From positions 12,400,001 to 12,464,000 of the forward strand of contig CM082588.2 of NCBI GenBank assembly GCA_040954595.2: 64,000 bases of DNA, in the 5' to 3' direction. Each line of letters starts with the position of its first letter. The first letter of the stretch is position 1. This DNA is from Balanoglossus misakiensis. Its lineage: Eukaryota > Hemichordata. The notes below the pieces were generated by a model. That model saw only the letters and a program-made list of their open reading frames with translations. It made no database searches and was not told the origin of the DNA. The translations under genes were made by a program, and so were the position numbers. Shown here one piece after another: positions 10,140-21,642 of this stretch.

Positions 10140-10740
10140 TTTACTTTTTAGGTCCCTTTGGTGGGACCTTATGGGATCGGTTGCGTCTGTATGTATGTAT
10201 GGATGGATGGATGGATGTACAGTGTATGTCTGTATGTCAGTCCACATCAAAAACTTAAAAACCGCTGCATGTATCACCTTGATATTTGGTGTGCAGATGC
10301 AGGCTCGGCTGTAGATGGGAGTTTGTTCAAATGAAGTTGTCATTGCCAAAAATATGCAAATTAGCTGGAAAAATGTGAATTTGGTCAAAACTCGGTAACT
10401 CAAGAACTACTGGTCAGATTGCTTTGCAAAGTGGTGTGTATTTACTTTATTGAGTTGTTTTAATTAGGCAGGAAGTTCCCTGGTGTGATTGATTTACACA
10501 GCAAATTCCTGAATGATTGTATTGGCTAAGTTTTAAAGAGGCGAGCTGTTCTATTTAGTGTATGTACAGTACATATGCCATTGGCAGCTTATGGGTCAGT
10601 CAGTGCTTGCCCATTGATCTCTCGCTATGTGTGTGTGTGTGTGTCTGTCTGTCTGTATATGGCCATGTACTCCGGTGTAGACTTTTTCTTGTGTAATAAC
10701 GCAATGGGACCACCGTGTCCTTGACGCGATTTTTTACATA
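10140..10740 (+). repeat. Uninterrupted R1-R2 repeat (empty-site reference)
   Basis: R1 (10,140-10,512; GGTCCCTTTGGTGGGACC, GGAT microsatellite) runs straight into R2 (10,513-10,740; TGGCTAAGTTTTA, GT/GTCT microsatellite, GTCCTTGACGCG). This copy lacks the insertions that split the family at 690-752, 2,815-4,141 and 4,196-6,181. No coding content. Confidence 0.7.
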
Positions 10741-11066
10741 AATCGGTAGGTCTAATACTGATCCACATTCTGACTGATGCGTCTTGGCGGAAATGGTGCA
10801 TAATCACCCCAAAATAGCACTTTTCTGAATGAGTCCACAGCTTAACAAATAGGTGTCAACAATGCAAATGTCCGTTTTTCTCAGTTTGCATTTTCGCTGC
10901 TCTTGACAACTTCAGAAGAATTTAGCTTCGCTCTGCATTGGCCGAATTTGCTCAAATTTTAACAGGGGATTGTGTATGACCCATCCAACAAAATAGGTCA
11001 CTTGTTTAGCTTCATGACAAGAAGAAACTTGCATTTAAACCCCTCTGTTTCTTTCTATTTGGCCAG
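10741..11066. other. Intron sequence, nothing recognised
   Basis: Unique AT-rich sequence ending in the acceptor TTCTATTTGGCCAG of the next DNA-PKcs exon. No repeat or ORF of note. Confidence 0.5.
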
Positions 11067-11215
11067 GAACCATCAGCCATTGTGAAAGAAGATTACATGG
11101 AAATGGTTGGGAATGGATGAATTGAATCAACATGAATCAACATGAATGCATGGCCACTGTGACAGCCGTGTTGAAACACATGGAAAGAAATAACATCATC
11201 CCTCAAGTGGAAAAG
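11067..11215 (+). CDS. PRKDC: DNA-PKcs homologue exon with two 10-bp insertions
   Basis: The acceptor is TTGGCCAG and the donor AAAAG/GTAAAT. The first codons read EPSAIVKEDYMEM and the last 27 read HECMATVTAVLKHM..., close to the conserved DNA-PKcs segment after the S2056 cluster. Between them are two 10-bp additions: TTGGGAATGG at 11,107-11,116 and an exact tandem copy of AATCAACATG (11,125-11,134 and 11,135-11,144). Together they shift the frame by 20 nt and create stops. Without them the exon would be 129 nt, 43 codons, phase 0-0, fitting its neighbours. This is either gene death or an assembly or sequencing artefact. Confidence 0.75.
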
Positions 11216-11398
11216 GTAAATTGTCACCTGTTGATTTTGACAGGCCAAAAATTTGTGCTGATTGAAGCCTTTCATCCTTTGCTATAAAAGCCAGAAAGCC
11301 TTATCTTATAGTTGAAATGACTTGATCAAATGAAATCAAAATAGATATTGCCATAGAAAACATTTGCACAACACCAGGAATTTCAATTTATTAATTAA

Positions 11399-12924
11399 CC
11401 CTTAAAACGCCATGCCCGAATATATATTCGTACATGTCACACTGGCGCCCTCTGTCGCGCCCGAATATATTCGTACACAAGTCTCACTCATCCCCCCTCA
11501 GTTTAGAATGTGATTTCCCGCTATTTTGAAGTCCCCTGACAAAGATCTCCTTCTTATAACCTTTGAACCTTGTTTTCTACCATATATGGAATAAATCATT
11601 ACATCATCCATTCCCTAAATAGAAACTTGGGTTAATTTATGCGAACTTTTCTATGTTGGCAAACTTTATGAATGGAATGTAAAGGTCATGATCCCAACGG
11701 CTGGCCGTCCTCGCGATACTAGGCAGTGTTTTGAAATGAAGGAATAGTAAACATGTTATTTTGTCCCCAAAATATTTTCAGATAATGATAAAAGAAAAGA
11801 TTTGGTGATTTTTTGAAGTTTTGAGAAAAATATGATGTTAATATAGATCGAGTGTAAATTTTGAAGTAGGTCATAAGGTCACGAGACGAGGTCAAGAGAC
11901 AGTGCAGATCGGAGGATCAGAAACTGCCATAAGAGTTCAAAAAGCTACGTAATTTTTGCCAACTACACCAAAATGGTCAAATGGCACATGATGTCACCTA
12001 CTGAAAGTAAAATTTGGTGTGTTTTTTATGTTTGATCTCTTATCCAGACGATCGAGGCCGGCCTTTTCGCATGTAAGTTTGTATGTCGGCCGATACATGA
12101 TTTTGACGGTTACGGTAAACAAATTTCACAGCATATCGCTGATCTCATTTTTATTCTTGTGGATGAGAGTATCATGAATTTCACTGTCCACTTTTCAAAA
12201 ACACTTACAAAAAACTCTGCTAAGATATACTTCTGTTGAAAATACTCTTCAGTACAAATTAATATAGTTGCACATGCATTTACCCGCATGCGATATTGGG
12301 TAGTGACAGTGGTACGGTTAGACTTAGTTGTTATTTGTAAGTTGACACACAATTTATTTGAAATGAAGCAAAGATGTGGTCTATTTGTTTTTTCCCAGAG
12401 TATTGCAATGATGTTGTTTTGCCGTTTTTTTTATTATTTTGTTGATAACTTTTGTTTTTGATCTACATGTATTGAGTCATTTCAGGTCAATAGTAAAATA
12501 TTTTTATTTACATATGCAAATGTACGTTTGTTTATTGTTTGTTTATGTTTACCAAAATAAAATAAACAAAATGATGATTTCAAAATATGAAGATGCACAT
12601 TCTTAAAATGTTCTGCAAGTTTGACAGCAATTCAACAATTTGATTAAATTTTACAGCCTAATAAATATTTTCATAAATTTTTTGACCAAAAATGGATGTT
12701 TTAGCCCTTTTTTACAGATTTTAGGTGACATAACATAGACATCAATATAACTGTTGGCTTCTCCGTTTTATGTAGATGGAAATTCATATAAGGTTTACAG
12801 TTTTTTTTCACACAGACAGAGAACTATAGTCAGTTCAAATAGATGAAACATATCTTTGGTATGTTCTGAAAATATCTTGGCAGTGGGGAGAAGCAGTGCA
12901 TCAAAGTCTATGGCATTGTAAGGG
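11399..12924. mobile_element. piggyBac-type non-autonomous element, 1.5 kb, TTAA target sites
   Basis: It is flanked by TTAA at 11,395-11,398 and 12,925-12,928. The ends are inverted: CCCTTAAAACGCCAT and, inverted from the right, CCCTTACAATGCCAT. TTAA duplication with CCCT termini is the established piggyBac hallmark. The interior is AT-rich; the left subterminal part has two CCCGAATATA-TTCGTAC blocks (11,415-11,475). No transposase frame. It sits in a DNA-PKcs intron. Confidence 0.75.
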
Positions 12925-13095
12925 TTAAATTTGATTGAACAGAAACACATTTTGCATGTAATTATGCTTGGACATGTTTAGATTTAATAATAACATAATT
13001 ATCCATATTGCATACTAACAATGTTCAAACCTGATTATGAAAACCAAATTTTGGATCACTTTGCCATTAATTTTTTATGTTTAAAACACAAACAG

Positions 13096-13215
13096 GGGAC
13101 AAAACCTACAGAGATGCCAGGATGGATGTCATATTTGAATAAAAAGCTGACCAGCTCATCTACTCATATCGATGTCAAGTTATTCATTATCAAGCTGATT
13201 GTCAATACAGCAGAG
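13096..13215 (+). CDS. PRKDC: DNA-PKcs homologue exon, intact
   Basis: 120 nt, 40 codons, phase 0 at both ends, between ACACAAACAG and GAG/GTAAAA. It reads GTKPTEMPGWMSYLNKKL and then LFIIKLIVNTAE. This matches the vertebrate DNA-PKcs segment that precedes the conserved FRPYAKHW motif, with a W-x-x-[FY]-L-x-x-K-L pattern and an LF-x-x-KL-x-[VI]NT helix. No frameshift. The region belongs to the large helical HEAT-repeat scaffold, not to the kinase domain. Confidence 0.85.
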
Positions 13216-13443
13216 GTAAAAAAAATGGCAGAGTTTCAAGTTTGTTATTTGCACACAGAGATTAGATAGAAGACGAAGACTAGCAGTGATGGGTATAATC
13301 ATTTGAAAAGAAAGCAATGGGGGAAACAATTGAAAATGTGAAACTTGAAAAAAAACACGGATGAGAGAGGAAAGTCATAATGTCTTATTTTCATAAATTT
13401 GCAAAATCTTTGATGAACTGCTGGTCAGTTCTTTTAAATTTTG

Positions 13444-13910
13444 TATGCAGGTTCCTGGGGCTAACCTAAGAAAGGTTTGTCCAAACTGTGCCAGCTGTGG
13501 TGAAATTTGTATTTTTGGGTCTTTGTGGTTTTTGGTTTACAAATTTTTTTCTAAAACTGCTTGTCTGAATTCTTTGACATTTGGTGTGCATGTTCCTGGG
13601 GGTGATCTAAGGAAAACTGGTTCAAAATCTGGGGTATCTTTTGAGCGATTTTTGCTGTTATTGTTACAAAAACCTTCTTCTCCGAGTCTGAAAATGCTTC
13701 TCTGTTCTTTGTAGTTTGGTATGCAGGTTCTTGGGGCTAACTTAAGTAAAGTTTGTGCAATTTGTGGTGAAATTTGGATATTTGTAATTTGGGACAATGA
13801 TGCTGTTTTTTGGTAAAAATTCTTCTTAGAATTGCTTGTTTGATCACCTTAAAATTTAGGGTGTGGGTACCTAGGGGTGATTCTACGTCAGATTGGTGCA
13901 AGTTTAGAAA
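13444..13910 (+). repeat. Degenerate tandem repeat, ~135-140 bp, about four units
   Basis: Units near 13,444, 13,583, 13,720 and 13,860 share GGT(A/G)TG(C/G)A(G/T)GTTCCTGGGG, 'ctaacctaag' and 'gtttgtgcaa' blocks, increasingly diverged. Located in the intron between the exons at 13,096 and 14,240. No coding sense. Confidence 0.6.
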
Positions 13911-14239
13911 CATTTTGCCCTACTTTTATATTTTAATATAAAGGGTATCTTGATTTTGCCCTATTGCTCTGTTGTCAAGTTTTTCCTGTTCTCATGCGAA
14001 GTTGTTTATAAGTTTCACAGCAGTGTTGCATCAGCCACTAGATTGCTTGTCTGGGATTCTGTTTTGAATATGAATTGATCCAGTTTGTTTGTTGTTGATG
14101 TATTTCACCTAGCCTGGACAGTGTCATTGATAGTTACTTGTTATGTTTTAAACAATGTGATATATTTATTCTGTACCAAAGCAGAGAAAAAACACAATTG
14201 TAGGTGACAAGTAACTTTGAAACCATCATCTATTTGTAG

Positions 14240-14383
14240 GTTTTCCGTCCCTATGCAAAGTTTTGGTTCACACCATTGATGCAATGGTTGATAAGTGATC
14301 AGACGTGTGGTCATGGAATCCATTACATGATCAGAGATGTCATAGTGGTTATGTTGATGTGGGCAACTACAGCAACGCCTGAG
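14240..14383 (+). CDS. PRKDC: DNA-PKcs homologue exon, intact
   Basis: 144 nt, 48 codons, phase 0-0, between TATTTGTAG and GAG/GTAAGA. It reads VFRPYAKFWFTPLMQ, then GHGIHYMIRDVI, then MWATTATPE. VFRPYAK, G-x-GIHYM and TATP align without gaps to vertebrate DNA-PKcs directly after the previous exon's NTAE. This is the strongest gene identification in the window. No later DNA-PKcs exon, and none of the kinase (FAT/PIKK/FATC) part, is visible in the remaining 49 kb. Confidence 0.9.
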
Positions 14384-14915
14384 GTAAGAATTAAAGAGAC
14401 AAATAGATGATTGTATGATGTGAGAGTAAAAATCTCACTGAAATGAATAAATGGTGGAGACCGGTTATTTCAAGTCTGCAAGCGGGATAGAAGTTGTGTG
14501 TGGTTGAAAGTTGATTCGCAATATATCCACATGTACATTAACATAAAAGGTGTCTTGTATCAAACATAATAAATGGAAAAAGGGCAGCGAGAGAGAGACT
14601 TTGTCCCTTTAAGAAATGCCCATGTTAATATTGCATATACAGCATCTTACTGTTTTGTGTTTCTGTGGATTATCAGATATTGCAAGTTAGAAAGTTTTTT
14701 CAACTTAAACTCTAAATTATAGATCAGCTTTGCTGTACTTTGGCAGATTTATTATAGTACTCATGAAGTAGAAAAATGAGAACCATATTTAACTGAATAA
14801 TTTATTGCAATCAAGGACTTCAAAATTTCATAAAATAGTGAAATAGACATTCATCATTTCAGAAACTGTTTTGTTTTATACAGACAACTAATTCCATGCT
14901 GAAGGTTTCAATAAT
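14384..14915. other. Intron or intergenic stretch with one short repeat match
   Basis: No exon seen. At 14,585-14,617 a block (GGCAGCGAGAGAGAGACTTT and following GTCCCTTTAA) equals the start of the 1.2-kb sequence at 50,598 and 52,112, so it is a terminus or relic of the same repeat. Confidence 0.5.
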
Positions 14916-14916
14916 G

Positions 14917-15976
14917 TACAGACCCGCCAATAAGTATTTACGCACCTTGAAAATGTACGTTTGACATGAAAAATTATTCACAAAATTGATCGACTGTAAC
15001 TTATTTCCGAAAATAAATAACCTACGGAAGGTTTAACCCATTTTAGTCAACACAGATGTGTTGCCGCGCTGAATTTGACTGCATACGCGGCGAGTTTTCC
15101 GGCCAGTGAAAATTCCTATGGTTATTGCAATGGCGGTATACTCATTAAGATATCATTTGCATCTCATTAAGTTTTCGCACCATTGTTTCCGTGGCTAATT
15201 TCCCTCTATTCGTATTTAAATCTCCACCAATCAGAGCTTTTAAATATAATTCCGATTAAATTTGAGGGGCGGGAAAATCTGCCAGACTTGCTTATGAATA
15301 TTCTGATCGAGGTTGTCGGAGGTTGCTGCATAATTTTTGTTTGTAGACATTGAATCAATGAAATCATGCCCAAAGTTCGCGAACTTCCTGAATTTGTGAA
15401 AGGTCAATTTGAGGCACTGCATAGGCAAGGTTTGAGGAACAGGGAAATCGCAAGGCAGCTTGGAATCATCGAAGGCAGCGTCAGGTACAACATTCGGAAA
15501 CTTGTTCAAAATGGTAGCACATACAATTTACAGCGATCTGGACGGCCAAGGCGAACAACGGAACGGGAAGACCGAATGTTGATAAGATCAAGTCTGACGG
15601 ACAGAATCAAGACGGCCCGTGACCTCCGCGCTAAATTTCATGAGGATACCAGGAAACTTTTGAGTATGAGCACAATCAAATCTCGATTGTATAGAGGAGC
15701 TTGACTCTATGGATGTGTGACTAAGAAAAAGCCGAAATTACAACCCCGGCACATCACAGCTCGACTACGTTTCGCCCTGCGTTAGGTCAACTGGATACCT
15801 GTTCAGTGGTCTCGGGTTGTGTGGGCAGACGAGTCTAAGTTCACCGTGTTTAGGAGCCGAGGGAGAGTTTTCGTTAGACGGCGACCTGGCGAAGAGTACG
15901 AAAATTGACTGTATCAGTCCCGCAGTAAAGTTTGGTGGTGGCAGTGTTATGGTTTGGGGGTGTTTCTTGGCTGCAG
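14917..15976 (+). pseudogene. Truncated Tc1-type transposon with broken transposase
   Basis: It starts with a Tc1-like end (TACAGACCCGCCAATAAGTA) at a TA site. The ORF at 15,366-15,704 encodes the N-terminal DNA-binding part: a helix-turn-helix (LRNREIARQLGIIEGSVRYN) then a GRPRRTT linker (AT-hook-like GRPRR). Downstream, in shifted frames, are WADESKFTVF (catalytic D, 15,826-15,855) and GGGSVMVWGCF (15,937-15,969), typical of Tc1/mariner DDE transposases. There is a TAG at 15,784-15,786 and frame changes before and after WADESKF. The last third, with the final catalytic D/E and right end, is missing at the junction with the next repeat. Inactive. Confidence 0.85.
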
Positions 15977-16311
15977 GTGTGGGTTGTCAAAACTCTGGAT
16001 AAACTCAGTGTGTAGGTCATAGCCGTTTCAGGGTGTGCAGGCTTGACCTTTTGTTATCATGAAAGGTATTAGATATTATTACAGATTTGACGGTATATTT
16101 GTTCTCTGGGTAAAGTTGTACATTTTATCATATTTCTTTTCCATTGCCATTGATTTCAGACTTGCTGCTGCACTACCACCCCTGGTCAAAGGACAGCCTA
16201 AGGCTTCATCCTTTGTATGTGTTGATTCAGCCAATCCATTATTTAGACGATAAATTGTTGAAGCTCCACGTGAAGTCGCATTGCGAGAGAAATTGACATT
16301 TTTAGGTAAGA
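15977..16311 (+). repeat. Partial third copy of the 21.14-21.47 kb sequence
   Basis: It matches 21,138-21,467 and 36,630-36,960, starting at GTTGTCAAAACTCTGGATAA and ending at ACATTTTTAGGTAAG. It differs by scattered substitutions, for example a TAA instead of TGA in the relic exon. Together with 17,474-17,545 it forms the filled version of the uninterrupted site at 21,461-21,535, so it shows where fold-back copy 2 inserted. Confidence 0.75.
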
Positions 16312-17471
16312 GTGCAGGAGCTAACCCCACATTTTGGCATAATTGTGCACTTTGGGTTAAAAGCATAAAACTTGGTACACTTATGCATTGACCCGTGGCG
16401 GCCGTTTTCTGATATGGATCCAAAATTACAGCGCCCTCTAGTGGCCAGAAAAAGACATTCATACTTAAAAATTGTGCACTTTGGGTTAAAAGCATGAAAT
16501 TTGGTACAATTATTCATTGACCCATGGCGGACATTTTCCAATATGGATCCCAAAAGACAGCGCCTTCTAGTGGCTAGAAACTGACATTTACACTTTCCCC
16601 CCCATTAATGACACTTTTTTGGGCAAGTTTAACACTCAGAGACAGGAATGTGGGTTGTAAAACATGCTTGCTCCCATACATTCCTTTGAATATTATCCTA
16701 ATCCTGATGTACATGCATCATATCAATCTTGTATGTTACTAATTGAACGATTTGTTCTTCGAAATAACAACCAGTTCAATACACAAAGTCATGCAAAGGG
16801 GTAATACAACACCTCTTCTCCAGAAAGTCAAGGGTTCTCGAGAATACAGGCAGCATCTAAAGAACATGTGCTGTGAGAAACCTAGCAAAGCTATATCAAA
16901 CCAACAGAATCCCAGTGGAAATCAAGTTGGACAACTCTTAGTCAAGCCCAAGAAAAGAGTCAACCTCAGGAAATCAGTGGCCAAAAGTCATGCACATGAT
17001 TCTGTAGGTGCTTTAGGTCTAGTCTGACAGCAGTGGTCATTGTTACTGTGAAGGAAGATGTAATCAAGATTGATCTGATACATGTATATCAGGATTAGGA
17101 TAATATACACATGAATGTATGGTAGCAAGCATGTTTTACAACCCACATTCCTGTTTCTGAGTGTTACAAATGACCAAAAAGTGCCATTAATGGGGGAAAG
17201 TGTGAATGTCAGTTTCTGGCCACAAGAGGGCGCTGTCATTTTGGATCCATATCAGAAAATGGCCGCCATGGGTCAATGCATAAGTGTACCAAGTTTCAGG
17301 CTTTTAACCCGAAGTGCACGGTTTTTAAGTATGAATGTCTGTTTCTGGCCACTAGAGGGTGCTGTCATTTTGGATCCATATCAGAAAATGGCCGCCATGG
17401 GTCAATGCATAAGTGTACCAAGTTTCATGCTTTTAACCCAAAGTGCACGATTTTTTTGTTAACTGCCCCAC
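16312..17471. mobile_element. Fold-back element copy 2
   Basis: Same structure as the copy at 6,703: inverted arms with paired subrepeats, and a loop ORF at 16,743-17,027. The left flank is AGGTAAGA and the right flank TATAAGGAAGTACTAATG. The unoccupied relative at 21,461 reads AGGTAAGTAAGTACTAATG, which supports insertion at a TA. Copy-specific bases include T at 16,721 and T at 17,360; the latter breaks one CTCF-like motif. Confidence 0.85.
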
Positions 17472-20400
17472 TATAAGGAAGTACTAATGCCCCGATTCAC
17501 TGCCTCACACCATTGAGTATTGGTGCCAAATCTAACCTTAAAGCCTCAGTATTTCTCGTAGGGGCAAAATTTTGTTTGAAACGGCATCTATAATTTCTAA
17601 AAGTAGATGATATAATTGATACTGAAGCGAACAGTCATCATCCCCAGCTCTGCTGATAAACTCATACAATTTACAATATAACGAGTGAAGAATGACTTTC
17701 TCTCCGGACAGAAAGTCACGTGAGTCAGGCTCCTGTTGACACACGGAATGCAACGTAATTACACTACTGCGCATGCGTACTCAAATGTACACAAGTATCA
17801 GCAAACAGCAACGGCGCGGCGTCCACATCCGCGTCCATAGAGTCTACGCGGAAGGGGTTTGGTCGCCCCAAATCTAGCGACTTAGCGAAGAAACGCGCAC
17901 TTAGGGACGAGGTCATTTTCAAATAGGCGATACCACGCGAGGTTACCCCCCCCCCCCCCCTCGCCCTACTCTGGCAGTTCAGACGGGAAAGCGATTAGCA
18001 GCGTTTAATGAGTTCGCATGCGTAATGTATCCCAATGCGATACCACACTGATTAGCACCTCGTTAGTGTACTGTTGTTTTATGTTGAAGGCTTCTGATTT
18101 CGCTGACAGTCTTCTGCATGTACTCTTATGGGTGACAGGAGAGAGAGAATTGTGCAAGGTTATCAATACATGTATGTCTGTTTTGAACTTTCATGTCTGT
18201 TTTGGACTGAGAGCTGTTGAATGAGGGAGAGATCTCGCACGAACGATCAGGAGGTCGCGCAGACGAAATCCTTTCATTGCGTGAAGCAACAATCTCACAA
18301 TAAAATTGCAACATGAGCTGAGTAGGCCTAAGTGTCCTTTCCTGCCAACGCATGCCACAAGTGAATTTGAGAAAACTTGTTCCACATGTATAAAATCCAT
18401 AGAGTATTTCTAAAAGCTGGGGAGTTCATTCTAAGTACAACTGTTGTCTGGCTAGGGGTCCCATCTTGAACGTCACCTTATGAGTGACCCTCTGACCTAA
18501 AGCATGTTGTACAGGGAATAATGTCAACTCTGTCTTTTTAGTCTTATACAAGAAATTTGCAGTGGAAACTATATTAAAAGTTCAATTGGAGGGTTTTCAA
18601 CAAAACTGAGAATTCCGGTACAGAGGTATTGGTTGGTTTCAGAAGCAATTGGAGTCATGGAAGTTCACTGCCTGCGCACCCGAGTCCGATACAATATAGG
18701 CGTGATATCACAGTGTAACTTATACTTCCCAAGAGCGTGACTGCTTGTATGTACTGTATCAAATTCAACGATAAACCAAGTTTGCTACAAGTGTGCTATG
18801 AAGTTGTTATCAGTATCGATTACAGGTCGTAAGGTCATAAACTGTGAACATTGATTCTCTTGTACGCGTACACCCAAGCCGGCGAAAATGAAAAGATTTT
18901 ACAAAAAAAAAAACAGGCCAGCGATTTTCCTCTGTTTACAGGCGGAAATTTTTCGCTATACAGCCGGCTATTTTTCCGGCTTCCGACTATTTTCTACATC
19001 CCTGCTTTTAGCGAGGGCATGACCTTCTGTGGTCAGTATGGGACACTTGAGTGCGCGATTGCCTGCTTCTATAAATAACTAACATGGTCTCTTACTCAGT
19101 CGCGCAAAAGGGGAAAAATAAGACCATATTCTCGTGATTTTTTCTCTCTCAATTATTGGAGCCGTTCAGGCCATTTGCTACCGCAGGGTTACTGTTGGAC
19201 TACAGGGCTGTTTAGACAATATAATGGCACTAGTTCAAGGTGTGAACGACCCCGGTAATGAGTTGCTCATGAATATTCACGTCATATAACATGAGAGGAG
19301 GTATACTATGCGAATGCGAGGTCGGGGGAACCGCGCGCGGTACTGCCTACTTGAAAATTACATCTTCCCTAATTCGGCGAAATTACGGGAAGATAAATAT
19401 ATAGGATGAAATCAGTCGATGGAACCAGATCAAATCCGAAAATGTTCTGACATCAAATGTCGAAATTGCACGTTTGCTGATCGACCGTAAGAAAGTGACC
19501 AGAGCCCTGCGAGGTCCGTATTGTTTTGATCACGCGTAATCCCAAACATCTCGCGAGATTGATGCGTCATCGCTATAAGCGTTCTCGGTCACATGTACAC
19601 CATGTCCAATGTAAACAAACCCGCGCATCATATCAAGTGTTACTGCAATATTTTCGGCTTGCATGTAGCTACAATTGCCCAAACCTTTCTTACATCTTCA
19701 TTATGTAGTATTCCATGATGAATGTACGGGAAAAACGGGCTTTTTTCGATGATGAAAAATGGATACACACGAGAAATACTGGGGCTTTAATATTCCATTC
19801 TATGCATGTTGCTTATCATGGCAATGGCAGCCATATTGGATTTCTCTGGTATTGGGGTGTAGGGTAACAATATGTCATTTTCAATGTAAATATTTTCTGC
19901 CTGGCCAAATTAGTATTTTTTTGTAAAGCAGGAGTGTCAAGTGTTTTCATATGTTAAATTTGTACAAATCCCTGCATTGGTTTTTCTGAGGGGGGTGTTT
20001 ATTTTCAGAAATTTGAGCAAAAACATGAGTAATATTGCATTTCCATTGAAAATTAGCAAAGTTTTACGTTGTATTTCAAATTTCTGCAATGATTACAACA
20101 GTTATGAGAGAGACAGTCTTTGACAAGTGCACAACTTGTAGGATCTATGTTCTGGGGCTGCAAGATTTTTTTCTAGTGGTATGATTTCATGTGTCACAGT
20201 TTTTTTTGTCAATTAAAATTACATGTGTCATTACTACACATGTATGGTTTCAAACTGACCCATCAGCAGAAGTACTTGGCAAGGGATTTTTATATTTTAA
20301 CATTATTTATTGGGACAGTCTGTCTTTTTACTGGTAGTCAAATTTTGCATTTTTGTTAATTTTGACTTCCCTATATTGGCACAAGACCTGTAATTCACTT

Positions 20401-20933
20401 CCTGGTTCGTAACCCTCGAAGATAGTCCGTAAAAAGTAGTGCATTGCCTAATATTTTGAGACCTGAATTGATGCTGAATAGGATTTACCATGGATATGTA
20501 GCATTTTTGGAGAGAGCATTTTGAGATGCATTCAAAATTCCCACTGGTGTGAGAGAATGTGGTGTAATGTTGTTGTACACAGCGGAGTAATCGAAGATGA
20601 GGCGACTGTGCACTTTGGCATAATTTTTTTTCAAAATTACCACTGGGGTAGCTATTTTGATCTCTCCCGAAAAAAAAATCCATGGACTTGCCTGCACGAA
20701 AATTTAGCCTGTGCACAAACAGACCATGTTCTGACAGTAGTTAACGGGATTCGGCTCGCTCAACGTTATAAAATAGGAATATTTAGCTCAACGCTACCAT
20801 TGTCATCTATGGGAAATGAATCACAGATCTTGCGCCTATATAGAGGAGTTTTAAGGTATGGTCCTATTGGATACAATTTGTCATTTTTTTTTATGTTTTG
20901 GCGGGTCTAACCTAAATTCTGTCATCATTAGCA

Positions 20934-21173
20934 ATGGACCCCGACACGCTAGAGAAATACCGCACCAAGCTTCACGAAAATTCATTCTTGGCCAGCAACG
21001 GGGAGTGTCAGATATGGTGTGGTTCCTTGAAAACAGGGGGAAAATATGGAGTCACAAATGTAAAACAGTCGAGCACTTCTTCGTGGAAGTGTATTGTGGT
21101 CCATCGTGTATCATACATGGTGGACCACAATACCACAGTGGTTGTCAAAACTCTGGATAAACTCAGTGTGTAG
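20934..21173 (+). pseudogene. His-Me-finger endonuclease-like exon (copy 1)
   Basis: A 79-codon frame starts at ATG 20,934, just after the acceptor-like GTCATCATTAG. It has the spacing of small metazoan His-Me-finger (HNH-like) zinc endonuclease proteins: CQIWCGSLKTGGKYGVTNVK, then VVHRVSYMVDHN, then KTLDKLSV. The SHLCHN-type half that would follow is missing: a GTAGGT donor-like site and a stop (TAG) lie there. This could be a first exon or a truncated copy. The domain call is from pattern memory. The same frame is at 36,426-36,665. Confidence 0.4.
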
Positions 21174-21316
21174 GTCACGGCCGTTTCAGGGTGTGCAGGC
21201 TTGACCTTTCGTTATCATGAAAGGTATTAGATATTATTACAGATTTGACAGTATATTTGTTCTCTGGGTAAAGTTGTACATTTTATCATATTTCTTTTCC
21301 ATTGTCATTGATTTCA

Positions 21317-21466
21317 GACTTGCTGCTGCACTACCACCCCTTGTCAAAGGACAGCTTAAGGCTTCATCCTTTGTATGTGTTGATTCAGCCAATCCATTAT
21401 TTAGACGATGAATTGCTGAAGCTCAACGTGAAGTCGCATTGCGAGAGAAGTTGACATTTTTAGGTA
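21317..21466 (+). pseudogene. Exon-like relic with in-frame stop (copy 1)
   Basis: Between TTGATTTCAG and TTTTTAG/GTAAG one frame reads ALPPLVKGQLKASSFVCVD, then NPLFRR, a TGA, then IAEAQREVALREKLTFL without further stop. The open sequence after the TGA suggests a nonsense mutation (CGA to TGA) in an old exon. The stop is present in all three copies (16.2, 21.4 and 36.9 kb). No family recognised. Confidence 0.35.
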
Positions 21467-21642
21467 AGTAAGTACTAATGCCCCGATTCACTGCCCTACA
21501 CCTTTGAGTATTGGTGCCAAATCTAACCTTAATATTCCATTCTATGCATGTTGCTCAGCATGGCAAAATGTCATTCAGTGGCAATGGCAGCCATATTGGA
21601 TTTCTCTGGTATTGGGGTGTAGGGTAACAATACGTCATTTTT

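Noticed and set aside
11399-12924. Several short minus-strand ORFs (for example 12,110-12,352) as a transposase
   Set aside because: They are short, with no DDE/DDD motif or cysteine-rich end; AT-rich sequence without coding character.
16312-17471. CACTA (En/Spm) transposon, because the right end reads CCCCACTA and the left TAGTG
   Set aside because: CACTA elements read CACTA...TAGTG from outside inwards; here the order is reversed and the TA is better explained as target sequence, supported by the empty site at 21,461.
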